From a virus, in IMG/VR virus record IMGVR_UViG_3300042311_000711, positions 1 through 25,417 of that record: a stretch of 25,417 bases of DNA. One strand, 5' to 3'. The notes below the pieces were generated by a model. The model ran no database searches, was not told the origin of the DNA, and saw nothing but the letters and a program-made list of their open reading frames with translations. Each line of letters begins with the position of its first letter. Position 1 is the first letter of the stretch. This document shows, in pieces, positions 13,883 through 19,733 of the stretch. The translations under genes were made by a program, and so were the position numbers.

Positions 13883-14575
13883 ATGATTACAATAGAAAAA
13901 CATAAAGGAATAAATGTATTGAGAGATGATTTATTGACTGGAGGAACAAAGAGCATTTTAATGCCTTCAATAATTGGAGATGATTTTGAGTATGTTTATG
14001 CTTCTCCCGTTTATGGTGGTTTTCAAATAGCTTTATCAGCATATTGTCAAAGCGTTAATAAAAAAGCTACTATATTTTGTGCAAAAAGAAAAGAGATGCA
14101 TCCAAACACGCTAAAATGTATCGAATATGGTGCAAATGTTGTTGAAATACCTTATGGATATTTAACAGTAGTTGAAAAACACGCTAAAGATTATTGTTTA
14201 CTTACTGGAGCTAAAAAGCTGGTATTTGGGGCAAATACAATTGAAAATAAGGAATTGATAGGAAATAGAATGGTACAAGTTATAAATCAATTGGGTAAAG
14301 AACCTAGTGAGATTTGGTGTGCTATAGGAAGTGGAACACTTGTCGATAGCATTTTATTGTCTACAAAAACAGCTAAAATATATGGTGTTCAAGTTGGAGC
14401 TGAATATACTGGAAAACACGAAAGATTAACAGTTTTAAAATATCCAAAGTCTTTTGATAAGTTAAGTAAGTTTAACGCTGGTTTCCCATCGATGCCTAAC
14501 TATGATTTAAAAGCATTTGAGTTATGTGTAAAGCATAAAAATTCGGATGATGTTTTATTTTGGAATGTTCTTTAA
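13883..14575 (+). CDS. PLP-dependent fold-type II enzyme (ACC-deaminase / cysteine-desulfhydrase-like)
   Basis: A 230-residue member of the tryptophan-synthase-beta superfamily. VLRDDLLTGGTKSIL (residues 12-26) matches the family's K-R-x-D-L-x-x-G-G-x-K start; Lys23 is the expected PLP Schiff-base residue. ASPVYGGFQIALSAY (40-54) stands where the substrate-binding S-x-x-G-G-N-x loop lies, here with Phe instead of Asn. IGSGTLVDSILL (148-159) is the phosphate-binding Gly/Ser/Thr loop. The protein is about 100 residues shorter than free-standing family enzymes, so parts of the small domain are missing. It starts two bases after the methylase stop and is surely co-expressed. It could make or use an amino-acid-derived group in DNA modification; that link is a hypothesis. 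Confidence 0.8.
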   Translation: MITIEKHKGINVLRDDLLTGGTKSILMPSIIGDDFEYVYASPVYGGFQIALSAYCQSVNKKATIFCAKRKEMHPNTLKCIEYGANVVEIPYGYLTVVEKHAKDYCLLTGAKKLVFGANTIENKELIGNRMVQVINQLGKEPSEIWCAIGSGTLVDSILLSTKTAKIYGVQVGAEYTGKHERLTVLKYPKSFDKLSKFNAGFPSMPNYDLKAFELCVKHKNSDDVLFWNVL

Positions 14576-14628
14576 TAATTTTTTTATTAAAGTTGTTATA
14601 AAAAAAATAAAATAAATTATATATTTAA

Positions 14629-14666
14629 AAAATAAATCATTAATAAATTAAAATATAAAAAATGGA
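14629..14666 (+). repeat. Direct repeat, right copy (leader of the 14662 gene)
   Basis: Second copy of the 38-base repeat described at 12979-13016. A weak promoter-like pair (TTG at 14593, TATATTTA at 14618) and a small AT hairpin CTTTAAT/ATTAAAG (14570-14576/14586-14592) lie just upstream, at the end of the PLP gene. Confidence 0.75.
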
Positions 14667-15114
14667 TAGTTTGCATATAAATTCAATAACCCAATCAAGC
14701 AAGTCAGAACTAGAAAATTTGGCTGGGATTTTATTTGAAAATTCAGAGGGTTACGAAATGGATTTGTATATTTTTGCAAAGAAATTAGAAATGTTATCTA
14801 AAATGTTGCAGGAATTAAGTAATGAAACTGCTTTAAATGAAGCTGAAAAAATCAAAGGTGAGATAATGTATGGATATGAGATTAATGTTCGTGAAACAGG
14901 TGTTAAATACGACTATTCAAAATGTAATTATGCACCATACAATAGCTTAATTTCACAAAAAAAGGAAATTGAAAGTGAGCAGAAAACAATGGAGGCACTT
15001 TTAAAAGCAATTTCAAAGCCAACGGAGATAACTGATTCTGAAACTGGTGAAATCTTAACAGTAAAGCCACCAATTAGAACAGCAGGTACTAGCATAATAT
15101 TAACAATTAAATAA
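14662..15114 (+). CDS. Conserved-looking phage protein, 150 aa, unknown function
   Basis: A 150-residue protein whose first 75 residues are helical (LENLAGILFENSEGYEMDLY, then IFAKKLEMLSKMLQELSNE). A segment NVRETGVKYDYSKCN (78-92) follows, then a coiled-coil-like stretch (ISQKKEIESEQKTMEALLKA) and a beta C-terminus (ETGEILTVKPPIRTAGTSII). I recall the ETGVKYDYSxCN plus coiled-coil layout from other Bacteroidota phage replication regions, without a known function. It stands directly after the methylase/PLP cassette and would follow the Rad52-like gene if the cassette were absent. Confidence 0.7.
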   Translation: MDSLHINSITQSSKSELENLAGILFENSEGYEMDLYIFAKKLEMLSKMLQELSNETALNEAEKIKGEIMYGYEINVRETGVKYDYSKCNYAPYNSLISQKKEIESEQKTMEALLKAISKPTEITDSETGEILTVKPPIRTAGTSIILTIK

Positions 15115-15119
15115 TTAAT

Positions 15120-15539
15120 ATGAAAAAGGCACAAATTAATGAGGAAGAGCAAAAAAAGCAATTAATAAAAAAATATACGGAGGAATTATTTGGAGATAAA
15201 TATTCAATAACTTTTATCTGTAGAGGCAAAAAATCAAATTATAGTGAGGAAATTATCAAAGAAATATCTGAGATAGAGTCTATATTACAATTGGTTCAAG
15301 ATAAATTAGATTTTTGCAAAAATTTAAGAAAAAGAAATTCGGAAAATGTAGCCGAAAAATACGCTTTGATTTATTGCTTACGAAATAGATTAGGATATAG
15401 ACCTAGAGCAATTGCTCACGTATTAACTAATCGCGACCACACCACAATACCATACGCTTGTCAAAAAGCGGAAGACTGGATATATACAGAAGACCCAATT
15501 TTTACCGATATTATTTTTCAAATTACACAAATCATATAA
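15120..15539 (+). CDS. DnaA domain IV-like DNA-binding protein
   Basis: A 139-residue protein without an ATPase domain. Residues about 92-128 (LGYRPRAIAHVLTNRDHTTI, then PYACQKAEDWI) match the origin-binding signature of DnaA domain IV, whose core is G/N-R-D-H-T-T-V/I-x-x-A-x-x-K. The first 80 residues are charged and helical. It may recognise DnaA-box-like sites in the phage or host origin, either to recruit host DnaA partners or to compete with host DnaA. It is the first of four closely spaced genes up to NinG. An in-frame domain match this clear is unlikely to be chance. Confidence 0.75.
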   Translation: MKKAQINEEEQKKQLIKKYTEELFGDKYSITFICRGKKSNYSEEIIKEISEIESILQLVQDKLDFCKNLRKRNSENVAEKYALIYCLRNRLGYRPRAIAHVLTNRDHTTIPYACQKAEDWIYTEDPIFTDIIFQITQII

Positions 15540-15540
15540 A

Positions 15541-15828
15541 ATGAACGAGCAAATTAAGCAAATAAAAGCAGAATTAAGACAAAAACTAGGAGATGATTAT
15601 GAAATTATAATTAAACTCAAAAAAACTAAAAAAATGCGCGATAAAACGCAAAAAGAAATTAAAGAAATACAGGATGCTATTTTATCTGAGGGGATTGATA
15701 TGAGTAATAAAAAACTTCGGATTCAATTTTTAAAAGATTTGAGGCAAAATGAATTTTCTATTGTAGCTTTAAAGGAAGTATTTGGATTTAAATCGCATAC
15801 AAATATTTATCACTATTTAAAAAAATGA
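15541..15828 (+). CDS. Small helix-turn-helix protein
   Basis: A 95-residue basic protein. The first 60 residues are a charged helix (KLKKTKKMRDKTQKEIKEIQ). Residues about 70-94 (FSIVALKEVFGFKSHTNIYH) look like a helix-turn-helix, distantly resembling the DnaA-type end of the preceding protein. It begins one base after that gene's stop and overlaps the next by ATGA. A duplication-derived relationship to the upstream protein is possible but not shown. Confidence 0.65.
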   Translation: MNEQIKQIKAELRQKLGDDYEIIIKLKKTKKMRDKTQKEIKEIQDAILSEGIDMSNKKLRIQFLKDLRQNEFSIVALKEVFGFKSHTNIYHYLKK

Positions 15829-16058
15829 GTATAGAAGAGGCAGAAAAATTGATATTTTCGCAAAGATATAGTATAGATATAGAACCTAAAAATGCATATA
15901 TTGAAATAACAACTACAGAAAAAAAGAAAATTGTAAAAAAAAGGCAAAAATGTTTTATTTTAGCAGTCGCAATAAGTCAAAATAATGAGATAATGTACTT
16001 GATAGAATTAAACAATAAACGTTTTTACAAATTGAAATCTGAAGTGTATGGAGATTAA
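15825..16058 (+). CDS. Small basic protein, 77 aa, unknown function
   Basis: Not recognised. A 77-residue protein with a helix (IEEAEKLIFSQRYSI) and a beta-rich rest, containing a very basic stretch (TTTEKKKIVKKRQK). It overlaps the upstream gene by four bases and the downstream ninG by 11, so the three are translated as a coupled block. The basic patch could contact nucleic acid. Confidence 0.6.
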   Translation: MSIEEAEKLIFSQRYSIDIEPKNAYIEITTTEKKKIVKKRQKCFILAVAISQNNEIMYLIELNNKRFYKLKSEVYGD

Positions 16059-16572
16059 ACCTAAAATTTGTGTAATTTGCGAAAAAGAATTTATTCCATA
16101 CCGAACTACTCAAAAAGTATGCAGTAATAATTGCGCTATAAAAGATGCAAAAATTAAGGTAGCTAAAAAGGAAAAAGTAAAAGGTAAAAAAGAAGTAATG
16201 ACGTTGGCTGAATATTTAAAGCTAGCTCAAAGTATATTTAATCAATACATAAATTTAAGAGATAAAGGTTTACCTTGTATAAGTTGTGGATGTGAGGTCA
16301 AATCTCCAAATGCAAGCCACTTTTTTTCAGTAGGTTCTACACCAGAATTAAGATTTAATGAGTTAAATGTACATACTTCGTGCATAAGATGCAATTTATA
16401 CTTGCACGGCAATATATTAGAATATGCAATAAGATTGCCAAAAAGAATAGGTCAAGAAAACTATGAATTGCTGGTATCTTTGCGAAATATTTCAAAAAAA
16501 TACACTATTGAGGACTTAAAAGATTTGATAAAAGAGTATAGACAAAAAATAAAAATATTAAAAAATACATAA
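16048..16572 (+). CDS. ninG: NinG-like recombination endonuclease/accessory protein
   Basis: A 174-residue protein of the lambda NinG (Rap) family, which acts on branched recombination intermediates. The N-terminal zinc ribbon CVICEKEFIP followed by VCSNNC is present. The middle helix MTLAEYLKLAQSIFNQYINL leads into a second metal site, LPCISCGCEVKSPNASHFFS, then VHTSCIRCNLYLHGN, an HNH-like arrangement with His and Cys ligands, and finally the family's YELLVSLRNISKKYTIEDLK. It is somewhat shorter than the lambda protein (204 residues). The start overlaps the preceding gene, and a new promoter follows its stop. Confidence 0.88.
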   Translation: MEIKPKICVICEKEFIPYRTTQKVCSNNCAIKDAKIKVAKKEKVKGKKEVMTLAEYLKLAQSIFNQYINLRDKGLPCISCGCEVKSPNASHFFSVGSTPELRFNELNVHTSCIRCNLYLHGNILEYAIRLPKRIGQENYELLVSLRNISKKYTIEDLKDLIKEYRQKIKILKNT

Positions 16573-16577
16573 AAAAG

Positions 16578-16608
16578 TTGCATTTTAAATAAATGTTTGT
16601 ATCTTTGC
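16578..16608 (+). promoter_or_regulatory. Promoter, class A (GTTGCATT type)
   Basis: TTG at 16578-16580, 19 bases, TATCTTTGC at 16600-16608. The 14-base flank AAAAAAGTTGCATT (16571-16584) is identical to that at 5303-5316. It fixes the next gene's start at ATG 16623, because the in-frame ATG at 16593 falls in the spacer. Confidence 0.85.
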
Positions 16609-16622
16609 CAAAATTTAATAAT

Positions 16623-16880
16623 ATGACACTCAAAGAAATAGCACAAAGGATATTGCTACAACAAGGTCAAAAAACAGAGGAAAAACATCTATCTGATTGT
16701 ATTACTAAATACAAAATTGCAATAAACAATACACAAAGGATAGAAGCTATAACAGAATTGGAAATTGAAATAGAAAAAATCAAAGATTCTATGGATTTAG
16801 CAGGTTATAGAAGAAGCGACCAATTTGAAGCACGTTATTATCATCTTAAAAAGATAGCAAAAGAGCTTAAAATAATATAA
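16623..16880 (+). CDS. Small helical protein, 85 aa, unknown function
   Basis: Not recognised. Start chosen at 16623 because the promoter at 16578-16608 excludes the upstream ATG. The 85-residue product is helical throughout (LKEIAQRILLQQGQKTEEKH, then AITELEIEIEKIKDSMDLAG) with an aromatic-basic end (FEARYYHLKKIAKELKII). It begins a new transcription unit that probably runs through the SSB-like gene towards the terminase. Confidence 0.65.
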   Translation: MTLKEIAQRILLQQGQKTEEKHLSDCITKYKIAINNTQRIEAITELEIEIEKIKDSMDLAGYRRSDQFEARYYHLKKIAKELKII

Positions 16881-16897
16881 AAAAATCAAATTACAAA

Positions 16898-16948
16898 ATG
16901 AAAGTTTTTGAAATTGTAATTGAAGATGTATTAGGATTTATAAAGTAA
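16898..16948 (+). CDS. Possible micro-peptide, 16 aa
   Basis: An ATG frame of 16 codons (MKVFEIVIEDVLGFIK) with an A-rich leader fills the gap between two genes. It may be a real leader peptide or only chance; no other evidence supports it. Confidence 0.2.
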   Translation: MKVFEIVIEDVLGFIK

Positions 16949-16977
16949 AATTATTTAAAAATTAAAATTATAAAAAA

Positions 16978-17241
16978 ATGTTAATCAATTTGTACGTAAA
17001 AGAGTTAAAAAAGAGCATTACTATTTCAGTAAATGAGAATGTAGACCAATTTGGAAACAATGTTTCAGCTTGGGAAAGTCAAACAAAAGAGCAAAGAGAT
17101 GCAAAAACTGCTAGGAACTATGTAGGAAATGGTACTGTAGTGTTTTCAAAAGCAAAAGAATATCCAGTAGCACCAAAAAAGGAATTTACACCAAAATCTC
17201 AAACAAATGATTCTGGATTAAGCGATGATTTGCCATTCTAA
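16978..17241 (+). CDS. SSB-like protein with acidic tip
   Basis: An 87-residue protein with an N-terminal beta region (LINLYVKELKKSITISVNEN), a segment SQTKEQRDAKTARNYVGNGT, then a Pro/Lys-rich flexible linker, and the end SGLSDDLPF. That last segment copies the acidic tip of bacterial single-strand binding proteins (DDLPF/DDIPF), which docks repair and replication proteins. The body is shorter than a full OB fold (about 110 residues) and I cannot confirm one. It probably binds ssDNA or its protein partners during replication. Leader: ATTAAAATTATAAAAAAATG. Confidence 0.6.
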   Translation: MLINLYVKELKKSITISVNENVDQFGNNVSAWESQTKEQRDAKTARNYVGNGTVVFSKAKEYPVAPKKEFTPKSQTNDSGLSDDLPF

Positions 17242-17257
17242 AAAATAAAATAAAAAA

Positions 17258-17818
17258 ATGGAAAATAGAAATGTTTTTGAAATAAAAAATATTTATGACC
17301 TATCTTTTATAAAAGTGGGAATGAAATTTGGTTCTGAGTTATATGGTATTGTAGGTGAAATTTTAGATTTTGAGGCACAAGATAATCCTATAGCTGATGG
17401 AAATGGTGATATAATAGTAACCGATGTTAAATTTAAACTATTAGAAAATGAAGAGGTTTTTAACTTTGGGCCACATACATTTATTGCTTTTGTAAAAGAC
17501 TACAAATTTATACAACCAATTCAAAAAGAAACTGAAATTGAATCTGAAAAAAAACTTGGAAAAGAACCTATAAACACAAAAAATCTTATAGACAAACAAA
17601 GACTGCTTATCAATTTAAGCTCAAGTGAAACACCAAAATACTACGATAATTCAAAAGGTAGTTTATATAAGTTTGCCGAAGACCATAATTTAAACTCGTG
17701 GGAGTTTGATATTATAAAAAGGATTACACGTTGTAGAAAAAAAGGTGCATTTAAAGAAGATTTAGAAAAAACAAAGGTCGTAATTGACTTATATTTAAAA
17801 GAATATATAGAAAAATAA
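17258..17818 (+). CDS. Protein with DUF3310-like C-terminus
   Basis: A 186-residue protein. The C-terminal part (about residues 125-186: KYYDNSKGSLYKFAEDHNLN, then WEFDIIKRITRCRKKGAFKE and DLEKTKVVIDLYLKEYI) resembles the DUF3310 (SaV-like) domain found in many phages near nucleotide-metabolism genes. The N-terminal half is beta-rich (VGMKFGSELYGIVGEILDFE, and strands to KDYKFIQPI) and is separated by a charged linker. Function of DUF3310 is not firmly known. MazG and a HAD phosphatase follow nearby, consistent with a nucleotide-related module. Confidence 0.6.
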   Translation: MENRNVFEIKNIYDLSFIKVGMKFGSELYGIVGEILDFEAQDNPIADGNGDIIVTDVKFKLLENEEVFNFGPHTFIAFVKDYKFIQPIQKETEIESEKKLGKEPINTKNLIDKQRLLINLSSSETPKYYDNSKGSLYKFAEDHNLNSWEFDIIKRITRCRKKGAFKEDLEKTKVVIDLYLKEYIEK

Positions 17819-17829
17819 ACAATAAAAAA

Positions 17830-18204
17830 ATGAAAAAAGGAACATCAATAGTAAGTACAGAAGAGTATATGGAATTGCTCGAGTTTAAAAAAGCAATGAC
17901 AAAAGAATTTGTAGTTTTTGATTTTGGAAATCATAATAAAAAAATATTTGCTTATTCAAAGGATAATTTCTTGGATAAATATGAGGAGGGTATTAACAAT
18001 ATAAATAAAATTTATAAATCACAAAATGAAAAATTTTATAAAATGTGTGATGAACTTCACGAAACTAAATTAAAGCTAATAGATACAGAAACTAAATTAG
18101 AAAATAATATAAATATTTTTGGCTTAAGTTCATTTATTAAAGGAGCTATTTTTGGATTATCTATTTCTGCGTCATTATCAATAATTTATTTAATAATTAA
18201 ATAA
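17830..18204 (+). CDS. Coiled-coil protein with C-terminal membrane anchor, 124 aa
   Basis: Not recognised. Residues 10-25 form a helix, then a strand (FVVFDFGNHNKKIFAYSK), a long coiled-coil-like helix (about 50-92, YKMCDELHETKLKLIDTETK) and one transmembrane segment at the C-terminus (FIKGAIFGLSISASLSIIYL). The tail-anchored layout places the coiled coil in the cytoplasm. Its role is unknown. The ATG follows ACAATAAAAAA. Confidence 0.6.
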   Translation: MKKGTSIVSTEEYMELLEFKKAMTKEFVVFDFGNHNKKIFAYSKDNFLDKYEEGINNINKIYKSQNEKFYKMCDELHETKLKLIDTETKLENNINIFGLSSFIKGAIFGLSISASLSIIYLIIK

Positions 18205-18212
18205 AAAATACC

Positions 18213-18221
18213 TATATTTGC
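18213..18221 (+). promoter_or_regulatory. Possible -7 box directly before the 18225 gene
   Basis: TATATTTGC at 18213-18221 ends only three bases before the ATG at 18225. If used, the transcript would be leaderless or nearly so. There is no TTG or TTTAC at the expected upstream distance, so the call is weak. Confidence 0.3.
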
Positions 18222-18224
18222 ACT

Positions 18225-18518
18225 ATGGAAGAGTTATTACAGGCCAGATTGGATAAGATTTTTGAGATTAATAGACACGACAGAAACATTCAGTTTTTAA
18301 AAGAATTAGGATTAGATGAAATTAACCTATTTACAAAGGAAATAATGAATATTCACCATAAAGAGTCAGAATTAAGCTCAAAAAATAGACTTTTAATGAG
18401 CAGAATTTACTTTAATTTATATAGGACAGTACAAGCAGAAAAAGAACGCCAAGAAAAAAAAGAAAAAGAAATCGATGCTTGCCCAGAGGGTGGCGAAGGC
18501 ATAGTAATTAAAAAGTAA
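18225..18518 (+). CDS. Small helical protein, 97 aa, unknown function
   Basis: Not recognised. A 97-residue helical protein (LQARLDKIFEINRHDRNIQF; LFTKEIMNIHHKESELSSKN) with a lysine/glutamate-rich region (AEKERQEKKEKEI) and a Gly-rich tail (CPEGGEGIVIKK). The -7-like sequence lies almost on its start. A 22-codon membrane-peptide gene follows three bases later. Confidence 0.6.
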   Translation: MEELLQARLDKIFEINRHDRNIQFLKELGLDEINLFTKEIMNIHHKESELSSKNRLLMSRIYFNLYRTVQAEKERQEKKEKEIDACPEGGEGIVIKK

Positions 18519-18521
18519 AAT

Positions 18522-18590
18522 ATGGAAATATTATCAATAAGTTTTATACTAATAGTTGTATCATTATTTTGGGCAAGAGATAGAAAATAA
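18522..18590 (+). CDS. Possible membrane micro-protein, 22 aa
   Basis: ATG-started frame giving one hydrophobic segment (LSISFILIVVSLFWA) followed by RDRK, a typical single-pass layout with a positive cytoplasmic end. It fills the gap between two genes exactly (3 and 4 bases). Its presence argues that mazG starts at 18595 rather than 18556. Confidence 0.4.
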   Translation: MEILSISFILIVVSLFWARDRK

Positions 18591-18594
18591 TATT

Positions 18595-18930
18595 ATGAAT
18601 TATCAAGAATTAGAAAAATTAATAATAGAGTGGGCAAACCAAAAAGGAATACTTGAAAAAGGAACTTCGTTGGCTCAATGGAATAAAACAGCTGAAGAAG
18701 TTAATGAGTTGAATGATGCTTTACTTGAGGATAATAGAGCAGAAATAATTGACGCACTAGGTGATATTTTGGTTACGATTATAATACAAGCCGAAATGCA
18801 AGGATTAAAACTTGAAGATTGTTTGGAGTCAGCTTATAATGTAATTGCAAAAAGAACTGGTAAGATGGTTAATGGTCAATTTGTAAAAGATGACAACGCT
18901 TTAAACGATTATAATAATTTAATTTATTAA
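18595..18930 (+). CDS. MazG-like nucleotide pyrophosphohydrolase
   Basis: A 111-residue MazG-family enzyme, which hydrolyses NTPs to NMP and pyrophosphate. Metal-ligand motifs: EEVNEL at 34-39 (Glu34, Glu35 and Glu38) and DALGDILV at 53-60 (Asp53 and Asp57). The length suits the single-domain phage form. ATG 18595 is chosen because the longer start overlaps the small membrane peptide. Phage MazG proteins may lower alarmone or aberrant-nucleotide levels; which applies here is unknown. A HAD phosphatase starts three bases later. Confidence 0.85.
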   Translation: MNYQELEKLIIEWANQKGILEKGTSLAQWNKTAEEVNELNDALLEDNRAEIIDALGDILVTIIIQAEMQGLKLEDCLESAYNVIAKRTGKMVNGQFVKDDNALNDYNNLIY

Positions 18931-18933
18931 AAT

Positions 18934-19233
18934 ATGAAAGTTTCTTTTGATGTAGATGGTACTTTGACCACCGAAAAAGGTCAAGCATATTTGAAAAAAA
19001 AGCAAAGTAATCCTATATATGTAATTTATATAGTTACTGGTCAATGCCAAAATCAAAAAACATTGGATTTGGCTAAAGAATTAGGAATACCACAATATAG
19101 AGTGTATTTTACCTGTGGCAAACCAAAATGGAAAACATTAAAAGCATTAGGAATTGAAATCCATTTAGATAACAATCCAAATGTAGCAAAAGAAATTAGA
19201 GAAAATACAGACGTAAAAGTAGAATTGGTATAA
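18934..19233 (+). CDS. HAD-superfamily phosphatase-like protein
   Basis: A compact 99-residue HAD protein. Motif I DVDGTL is at residues 6-11 (Asp6 nucleophile, Asp8 acid/base); motif II is VTGQ (about 32); CGKPKWKTLKALGI (about 66) supplies the lysine of motif III, and HLDNNPNV (about 81) the acidic motif IV. No cap domain fits in this length, so a macromolecular or nucleotide substrate is possible. Its TAA overlaps the ATG of the terminase small subunit by one base. Confidence 0.8.
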   Translation: MKVSFDVDGTLTTEKGQAYLKKKQSNPIYVIYIVTGQCQNQKTLDLAKELGIPQYRVYFTCGKPKWKTLKALGIEIHLDNNPNVAKEIRENTDVKVELV

Positions 19234-19733
19234 TGAGTAAAGAAATATACATTGATTTTATTATAGAAGAGCTTGAAAAAGGTAACGTCAAATATAATGA
19301 TGTATGTATACTTTTTTGTACTAAATTTGACTTAACAAAACAATCATTTAATAAATATTGGTTAATTGCTCAAGAAACATATTCAGAGCGCCGTAGTTTA
19401 ATTAATGAGGCAAAGTTCAATGAAACTATCATTGCAGAAAAAGAGGCCGTTAAATCGATTATAAAGAGCAAAATTGAGCGTCTTGAAATTTACCAAAAAG
19501 AAATTGAAAATTGCATAAAAGAATTAACTCACGGATTTACCGAAGAAACCAAAAGCAATGGCGAATTAATAACAAGACCTTTGACCATTAGCGAAAAATC
19601 ATTGTTGCGTAAAACAATAAAAGATTTACAAAGTGAAATATCAAAAATAGAGGGTGATTATGCCATAACAAAAGTAGAAAACACAAATACCGTAATAGAA
19701 GTAATAAGAAGAGATGCGAGTTCTATTGAATAA
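19233..19733 (+). CDS. Terminase small subunit (putative)
   Basis: A 166-residue protein directly before the large subunit, overlapping it by 20 bases. The N-terminal region (FDLTKQSFNKYWLIAQETYS) looks like a helix-turn-helix for packaging-site recognition. The middle is a long helical region (KSIIKSKIERLEIYQKEIEN, then SEKSLLRKTIKDLQSEISKI) of the kind that oligomerises. The tail (NTNTVIEVIRRDAS) is short and probably contacts the large subunit. The assignment relies mainly on position and overall build. Confidence 0.75.
   Translation: MSKEIYIDFIIEELEKGNVKYNDVCILFCTKFDLTKQSFNKYWLIAQETYSERRSLINEAKFNETIIAEKEAVKSIIKSKIERLEIYQKEIENCIKELTHGFTEETKSNGELITRPLTISEKSLLRKTIKDLQSEISKIEGDYAITKVENTNTVIEVIRRDASSIE

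Noticed and set aside
16475-16483. TATCTTTGC inside ninG
   Set aside because: No -33 box at the right distance, and the true promoter with both boxes is about 120 bases further on.
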